Assembly: GCA_044221805.1 (NCBI GenBank)
Contig: JBGAOK010000067.1
Location: forward strand, 1 to 19,453
DNA: 19,453 bases
Direction: 5' to 3'
Origin: Meridianimarinicoccus sp044221805
Lineage (GTDB): Bacteria > Pseudomonadota > Alphaproteobacteria > Rhodobacterales > Rhodobacteraceae
Shown here: positions 15,776-19,453 of the stretch, piece after piece
How positions within the stretch are numbered: position 1 is the first letter of the stretch
Layout of the letters: every line of letters starts with the position of its first letter
Position numbers and translations under genes: made by a program
The notes under the pieces: generated by a model
Database searches by the model: none
What the model was told of the DNA's origin: nothing
What the model saw: the letters and a program-made list of their open reading frames with translations, nothing else

Positions 15776-16735
15776 TCACGGGGTGACGACCACCTTGCCG
15801 GTCGAGGCGCGGGCCTTCAGAAGCTCCAGCCCGTCCAGCGCCCGGTCCAGCGGCAGCACGTGGCTGACATGGGGCCTGAGGCCGCCATCGGCGTACCAGC
15901 CGAACAGACGGGTCAGACTGCCGGTCAGGACGCCCGGGTCGAAGGTCAGGTAGCCGCCCCAGTAGAGGCCGTGGACGGTGATGTTCTTCACCAGCAGGTA
16001 GTTCGCCTTGAAAACCGGCACCTCGCCGGCGGCGAAGCCGATCACCAGGAAGCGCCCGCCAGGCTTGGTCGCCCGCAGCGCCGCCGTCGCCATCGGCTCG
16101 CCCACCGCGTCATAGACCACGTCGACCCCGCCAAGCGCCTTCAGCCGCGCCTCGAGCCCGCCCTCGTCGCTGTCGATCGTCACCTCGGCCCCGGCGGCTT
16201 CCGCCACCGCCAGCTTGTCGGCGCCGCGGGCCACCGCGATCACCCGCGCACCCATGCGCCGGCCGATCTCGACCGCGGTCAGCCCGACCCCGCCGGCCGC
16301 CCCCAGCACCACCAGCGTCTCGCCCCGCTTCAGCCCGGCGCGGGTGTCCAGCGCCACATGGCTGGTGCCATAGGCGATTTGGAACGCCGCCGCGTCGGTG
16401 AAGCTCATCGCCTCGGGCAGGAGCACGCAGCGGGCGGCGGGCGCGAGGCAGGCTTCGGCCAGCCCGCCGATCCCCGGCACCGCCGCAACGCGCATCCCCG
16501 GGGTCAGGCCGCCAACCTCGCTGCCGACCGCGGCGATCACGCCGGCCACCTCCATGCCCAGCGTCGCGGGCAGGGCGGGCTTCTCCTGATAGCGGCCCTG
16601 GATCATCAGCAGGTCGGCAAAGTTCAGGCCGCAGGCGCGCACGTCGATGCGCACCTCATCCGGGGCGGGCTCGGGTACCTCCACGTCCTCGATCTGCGGG
16701 ACCTGTCCGATTGCAGGGAGTCGCAATGCCTTCAC
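15776..16735 (-). CDS. NADPH:quinone oxidoreductase-like MDR protein
   Basis: This is a zinc-independent medium-chain dehydrogenase/reductase of the quinone oxidoreductase group, NAD(P)H dependent. The product is 319 aa. The N-terminal GroES-like half has CGLNFADLLMIQGRYQ and PATLGMEVAGVI; the cofactor motif AAGGVG is at residues 146-151 in VVLGAAGGVGLTAVEIGRRM; GGRFLVIGFAAG and the closing ASTGKVVVTP follow. Structural zinc cysteines are absent. The start is a GTG at 16735 preceded by GGAGG with a six-base gap; the frame remains open a further 57 codons upstream without a plausible ribosome site or family similarity. The substrate is not deducible; enoyl-CoA reductase activity is also known for this subgroup. 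Confidence 0.9.
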   Translation of the reverse strand: MKALRLPAIGQVPQIEDVEVPEPAPDEVRIDVRACGLNFADLLMIQGRYQEKPALPATLGMEVAGVIAAVGSEVGGLTPGMRVAAVPGIGGLAEACLAPAARCVLLPEAMSFTDAAAFQIAYGTSHVALDTRAGLKRGETLVVLGAAGGVGLTAVEIGRRMGARVIAVARGADKLAVAEAAGAEVTIDSDEGGLEARLKALGGVDVVYDAVGEPMATAALRATKPGGRFLVIGFAAGEVPVFKANYLLVKNITVHGLYWGGYLTFDPGVLTGSLTRLFGWYADGGLRPHVSHVLPLDRALDGLELLKARASTGKVVVTP

Positions 16736-17041
16736 GCCGTCCTCCGTTACCCGTCTGCCACCAATGCCCGCGCTGCTTGGGAACCGCCGGGGCGTTTGCC
16801 TGATTGTGTATGCGTTAACCTCTAGGGCAATTTCGGCCCCCGGGTCTCTATCAAGTTGAACCGTTTTCGCGCTAATTTCTACCGGTCGGTGTCCGGCGTC
16901 CGTCACGCCCGACCGGCTGCGAATGATCGCGATGCAGAAGGCGCGACTGCCCGGAGGGCAGGGGGGCTAGCCCCCACCGGTCCGCAGCGTTCACGTGAAG
17001 GGGCCGTACCATTCGCAACAAGAGACCCAGGAGCCAAGCCC
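16736..17041. other. Intergenic region between divergent MDR and XRE genes
   Basis: This 306-bp region must hold promoters for both divergent genes. I could not fix a good -35/-10 pair for either. It contains an eight-base inverted repeat, CCGGTCGG (16882-16889) and CCGACCGG (16909-16916), and the two tandem hairpins annotated separately. Open frames across it show no family resemblance. Confidence 0.5.
16947..16975 (+). repeat. Two adjoining GC hairpins upstream of the XRE gene
   Basis: CTGCCC-GGA-GGGCAG (16947-16961) is immediately followed by the perfect palindrome GGGGGCTAGCCCCC (16962-16975). They lie about 70-95 bases before the XRE start, in the likely 5' untranslated leader. A role as transcript structure or as a binding site is unproven. 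Confidence 0.45.
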
Positions 17042-17356
17042 ATGCCCCACCCCGTCGACGTCCATGTCGGCACCGCGATCCGCAAGTTGCGGCGCGATGC
17101 CGGAATGACCCAGCAGCAACTGGCCGAAATGGTCGGAATCAAGTTTCAGCAGATCCAGAAATACGAGACCGGTGCGAACCGGGTCAGCGCCTCGCGCCTG
17201 TGGGAGATCGCCCGTGCGCTCGAGGTGCCGATCGAACGTTTCTTCAGCGGCTTCGACGAGACGCAGATGACCGGGCTGGACCGAAGAGAAGCTGAGCGCC
17301 TCGCACGCCCACTGACGCCGCGGATTGCGGGTGACAGATCCGCCGCCGCAGCCTAA
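17042..17356 (+). CDS. XRE-family helix-turn-helix transcriptional regulator
   Basis: The 104-aa product has an N-terminal Cro/C1-type helix-turn-helix at residues 9-64: AIRKLRRDAGMTQQQLAEMV and GIKFQQIQKYETGANRVSAS. This is the form common in Rhodobacterales and Caulobacter-like regulators. A ribosome site GGAG lies nine bases before the ATG. The C-terminal tail after RFFSGFDETQ is Arg/Ala-rich and looks unlike the acidic or helical tails I recall for this family. As the next two genes carry many frameshifts, a shifted tail is possible, but I cannot show it. Its target is unknown. A hairpin starts at the base after the stop codon and leads into hisN. Confidence 0.85.
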   Translation: MPHPVDVHVGTAIRKLRRDAGMTQQQLAEMVGIKFQQIQKYETGANRVSASRLWEIARALEVPIERFFSGFDETQMTGLDRREAERLARPLTPRIAGDRSAAAA

Positions 17357-17390
17357 GACACACGCACATCCAGAACGGAGTGCGTGTGTC
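17357..17390 (+). promoter_or_regulatory. 10-bp perfect hairpin between the XRE stop and the hisN start
   Basis: GACACACGCA (17357-17366) and TGCGTGTGTC (17381-17390) are exact complements around a 14-base loop. The loop ends in CGGAG, a possible ribosome site, and the likely GTG start of hisN (17384) lies in the 3' arm. The structure could gate translation of hisN or act as a terminator; there is no U-run after it. Confidence 0.5.
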
Positions 17391-18186
17391 CCAGTCCCAG
17401 CCCGGCCGACGCGGCGCATCTGCGCAGGGTGGCGCATCGCCTGGCTGACGCCCGCCGCCGCCATCACACTTGCGGCGTTCCGCCGGCCCGGCCTGAGGGC
17501 CGACAACAAGGCCCGCACCGGCTTCGACCCGGTGACCGAGGCCGACCGGGCTGCGGAAGCGGCCATGCGCGCCATCCTTGATGCCGAACGCCCCATGGAC
17601 GCCATCCTGGGCGAGGAATACGGGCCGAAGCCCGGCAGCAGCGGCCGACCTGGGTCCTCGACCCGATCGACGGGACGCGAGGCTTCATCGGGGACACCGA
17701 CCTGGGGCACGCTGATCGCCGTGACCGACGGGTCCGGGCCGCGGGCGGGGCTGATCGACCAGCCCTATACCGGCGAACGCTTCGAAGGGGGTTCGCCGGC
17801 GCCTGCTTCAGCCGCGGCGGGGTGCCGCTGGCGGCCAGTGCCGGCCTCGCCGAGGCGATCCTGTTCTCGACCTTCCCCGAGATCGGCAGCGGCGGAACGC
17901 CGCCTTCGGCCGCGTGGCCGAGGCGGTGCGGCTGACCCGCTACGGGATGGACTGCTATGCCTATGCGCTGCTCGCCCAGGGCCAGATCGACCTGGTGATC
18001 GAGGCCGGGCTGCATCCCTATGACGTGGCCGCCCCGATCGCGGTGATCGAGGCGGCGGGGGGCATCGTCACCTCGTGGGACGGCGGGCCGGCCGGGCAGG
18101 GCGGCCGGGTGATCGCGGCCGCCAATCCGGCGGTCCATGCCGCGGCATTGCGGCTGTTGCAGGACGGCCCGGCACTGGCAGGATGA
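17384..18186 (+). pseudogene. hisN: Histidinol-phosphatase / inositol monophosphatase family gene with about five frameshifts
   Basis: Pieces in three frames assemble into one inositol-monophosphatase-type protein of the HisN branch, which dephosphorylates histidinol phosphate in histidine synthesis. In order: DAAHLRRVAHRLADA; a shift near 17453; LAAFRRPGLRADNKARTGFD and PVTEADRAAEAAMRAI to EEYGPKPGSS; a shift near 17645; the metal-binding WVLDPIDGTRGFI; a shift near 17692; PTWGTLIAVTDG to GERFEGG; a shift near 17790; FAGACFSRGGVPLAASAG to FSTFPEIGS; a shift near 17888; RLTRYGMDCYAYALLAQGQI, then PYDVAAPIAVIEAAGGI to the TGA at 18186. Several shifts fall in C or G runs. All family motifs survive, so the decay is very recent or the sequence is faulty. 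Distinguishing HisN from other IMPase members rests on overall resemblance. Confidence 0.75.
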
Positions 18187-18229
18187 GCCTCGGCGCGCCA
18201 CGGAAAGGCCGCAACAACGGGGGCGAACG

Positions 18230-19453
18230 ATGGCAGACCTGCTGATCCGCGGCGCGACGCTGGTTCTGACCATGGATGAGGGGCGCCGGGAACTGGCCGG
18301 GGCCGACATCCTGTGCCGGGACGGGGTGATCGTCGATCTGGGCAGCGGCCTCTCGGCCCCCGGCGCCGGGATCGACGCCGCCGGCTGTCTGGTGACGCCG
18401 GGCCTGATCAACACCCATCACCACCTCTACCAGACCCTGACCGGGCGGTGCCGGCGGCGCAGGACGCGCTGCTGTTCGGCTGGCTGAAGACGCTCTATCC
18501 GATCTGGGCGCGGATGGGGCCGGAGGAGATCCGCGTCTCGGCCATGGCGGGACTGGCCGAACTGGCGCTGTCGGGCTGCACGCTGACCTCGGACCACCTG
18601 TATCTCTATCCCAACGGCGCGCGGCTGGACGACCGCGATCGACGCCGCGCGAGGCGTCCGGCACTGGCGACCCGCGGCGCGATGATCGGCGAATCCGCCA
18701 GGCCTGCCGCCGGACAGTCTGGTCGAGGACGAGGCGGCGATCCTGAAGGACTGCATCCGGGTGATCGACGCCTTCCACGACCCGAGGCCCGGGGCGATGA
18801 TCCAGATCGGCGTCGCGCCCTGTTCGCCCTTCTCGGTCAGCCGCGAGCTGATGCGGGATGCCGCGATCCTGGCCCGGGACAAGGGCGTGCGGCTGCACAC
18901 CCATCTGGCCGAGAATGTCGAGGACATCGCCTATTCCGAGGCGCATTTCGGCTGCCGGCCCCGGCCAGTATGCCGAGGATCTGGGCTGGACCGGCGACGA
19001 TGTCTGGCACGCCCATTGGTGTTCGCTGGTGGGCCTGGAGATCGACCTCTTCGCCCGCACCGGGACCGGGGTGGCGCACTGCTGCCCTGTTCCAACTGCC
19101 GGCTCGGATCGGGGATCGCGCCGGTCCGGGCGATGCGCGACGCCGGGGTCCGGGTCGGGCTGGGGGTGGACGGCTCGGCCTCGAACGACACATCCAGTCT
19201 GATCGCCGAGGGCAGGCGATGCTCCTGCAGCGGGTCAGCCGGGGCGCCGATGCCATGTCGGCCCGCGAGGCGCTGGAGATCGCCACACGGGGCGGCGCGG
19301 CGGTGCTGGGCCGGGCCGACCTGGGCCAGATTGCGCCGGGCTTCCGGGCCGATCTTGCGATCTGGGACCTGTCGGGGATCGAGAGCGCCGGCAACTGGGA
19401 TCCGGCGGCGATCCTGCTGCTGGCCGGGCCGAACGGCGTCCGCGACCTGATCG
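18230..19453 (+). pseudogene. 8-oxoguanine deaminase-like amidohydrolase with multiple frameshifts (3' end outside the window)
   Basis: This is a cytoplasmic metal-dependent amidohydrolase of the 8-oxoguanine/guanine deaminase and AtzB-like group. Segments in different frames read as one protein: MADLLIRGATLVLTMDEG to the metal motif INTHHHLYQTLT; a shift near 18442; LFGWLKTLYPIWARMG to LYPNGARLDD; two or more shifts over 18633-18669; ATRGAM-type residues; a shift near 18700; VAPCSPFSVSRELMRDAA and HTHLAENVED; a shift near 18963; YAEDLGWTGDDVWHAH and RTGTGVAHC; a shift near 19085; PCSNCRLGSGIAPVRAM and GLGVDGSASNDTSS; a shift near 19211; REALEIATRGGAAVLGRADL to the window edge. Metal ligands (HHH, HTH, HAH, VDGSASND) all remain. 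At least seven indels. It starts 43 bases after hisN; ATG 18230 has only a weak ribosome site. Confidence 0.72.

Noticed and set aside
16736..16906. 57-residue upstream extension of the MDR protein
   Set aside because: No similarity to the family and no ribosome site, whereas the GTG at 16735 has GGAGG at ideal spacing.
16856..17041. Upstream extension of the XRE regulator
   Set aside because: It covers the hairpin-containing leader; the MPHPVDVHVG start at 17042 matches the family.
17357..19453. A programmed-frameshift or recoding system in the last two genes
   Set aside because: About twelve shifts in both directions without consistent slippery heptamers fit sequencing error or decay far better than recoding.

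Overview
The window reads as ordinary chromosomal DNA of a GC-rich alphaproteobacterium, most likely of the Rhodobacterales (Rhodobacter/Paracoccus type). This rests on the strong G/C third-position bias and on gene types common in that group: an XRE regulator starting MPHPVDVHVG, a gatC-gatA pair without gatB, a DUF1127 protein, a UPF0173 hydrolase and a class A RNase P RNA. I saw no tRNA, rRNA, CRISPR array, insertion sequence, phage gene or replication origin. I did not find a credible new defence, toxin or mobile system.

Layout. 1-2418: a partial xylF-like xylose-binding protein (minus) diverges from a ROK-family xylose repressor (plus). A 9+9 bp AT-rich palindrome lies between them. 2447-4554: gpsA and an agmatinase-type ureohydrolase, both minus and closely spaced. 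4555-4922: non-coding, with a GC-rich hairpin element. 4923-6733: a metallophosphoesterase and a diacylglycerol/lipid kinase, both minus; the kinase carries an in-frame TAA stop 56 sense codons before its expected end. 6856-8270: a UPF0173 metallohydrolase (minus) divergent from a ceramidase-family membrane protein (plus). 8304-11793: gatC, gatA, an excalibur-type lipoprotein, an AmpD-like amidase and the RNase P RNA, all plus and tightly packed. 11892-13565: a TerB/DUF533 protein, rpmG (bL33) and a GNAT acetyltransferase. 13640-14755: a Bax-inhibitor-1 family membrane protein and a DUF1127 protein, both minus. 14891-16735: a LysR regulator (plus) convergent with a quinone-oxidoreductase-like MDR protein (minus). 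17042-19453: an XRE regulator, then a histidinol-phosphatase-like gene and an 8-oxoguanine deaminase-like gene, both broken by many frameshifts.

How the genes fit together. The xylF/ROK pair is a standard sugar-uptake regulatory switch. gatCA serves amidation of mischarged tRNA, rpmG the ribosome, and rnpB tRNA maturation, so the centre of the window is a translation-related housekeeping block. The lipoprotein and amidase point to cell-envelope maintenance. The remaining genes are common metabolic or poorly characterised membrane genes.

The most unusual aspect is the contrast in integrity. About 17.3 kb carry one nonsense codon and no frameshift I could find, whereas the last 2 kb carry about a dozen indels in two consecutive genes whose motifs are otherwise intact. 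Several indels fall in short C or G runs, so sequencing or assembly error is at least as likely as gene decay.
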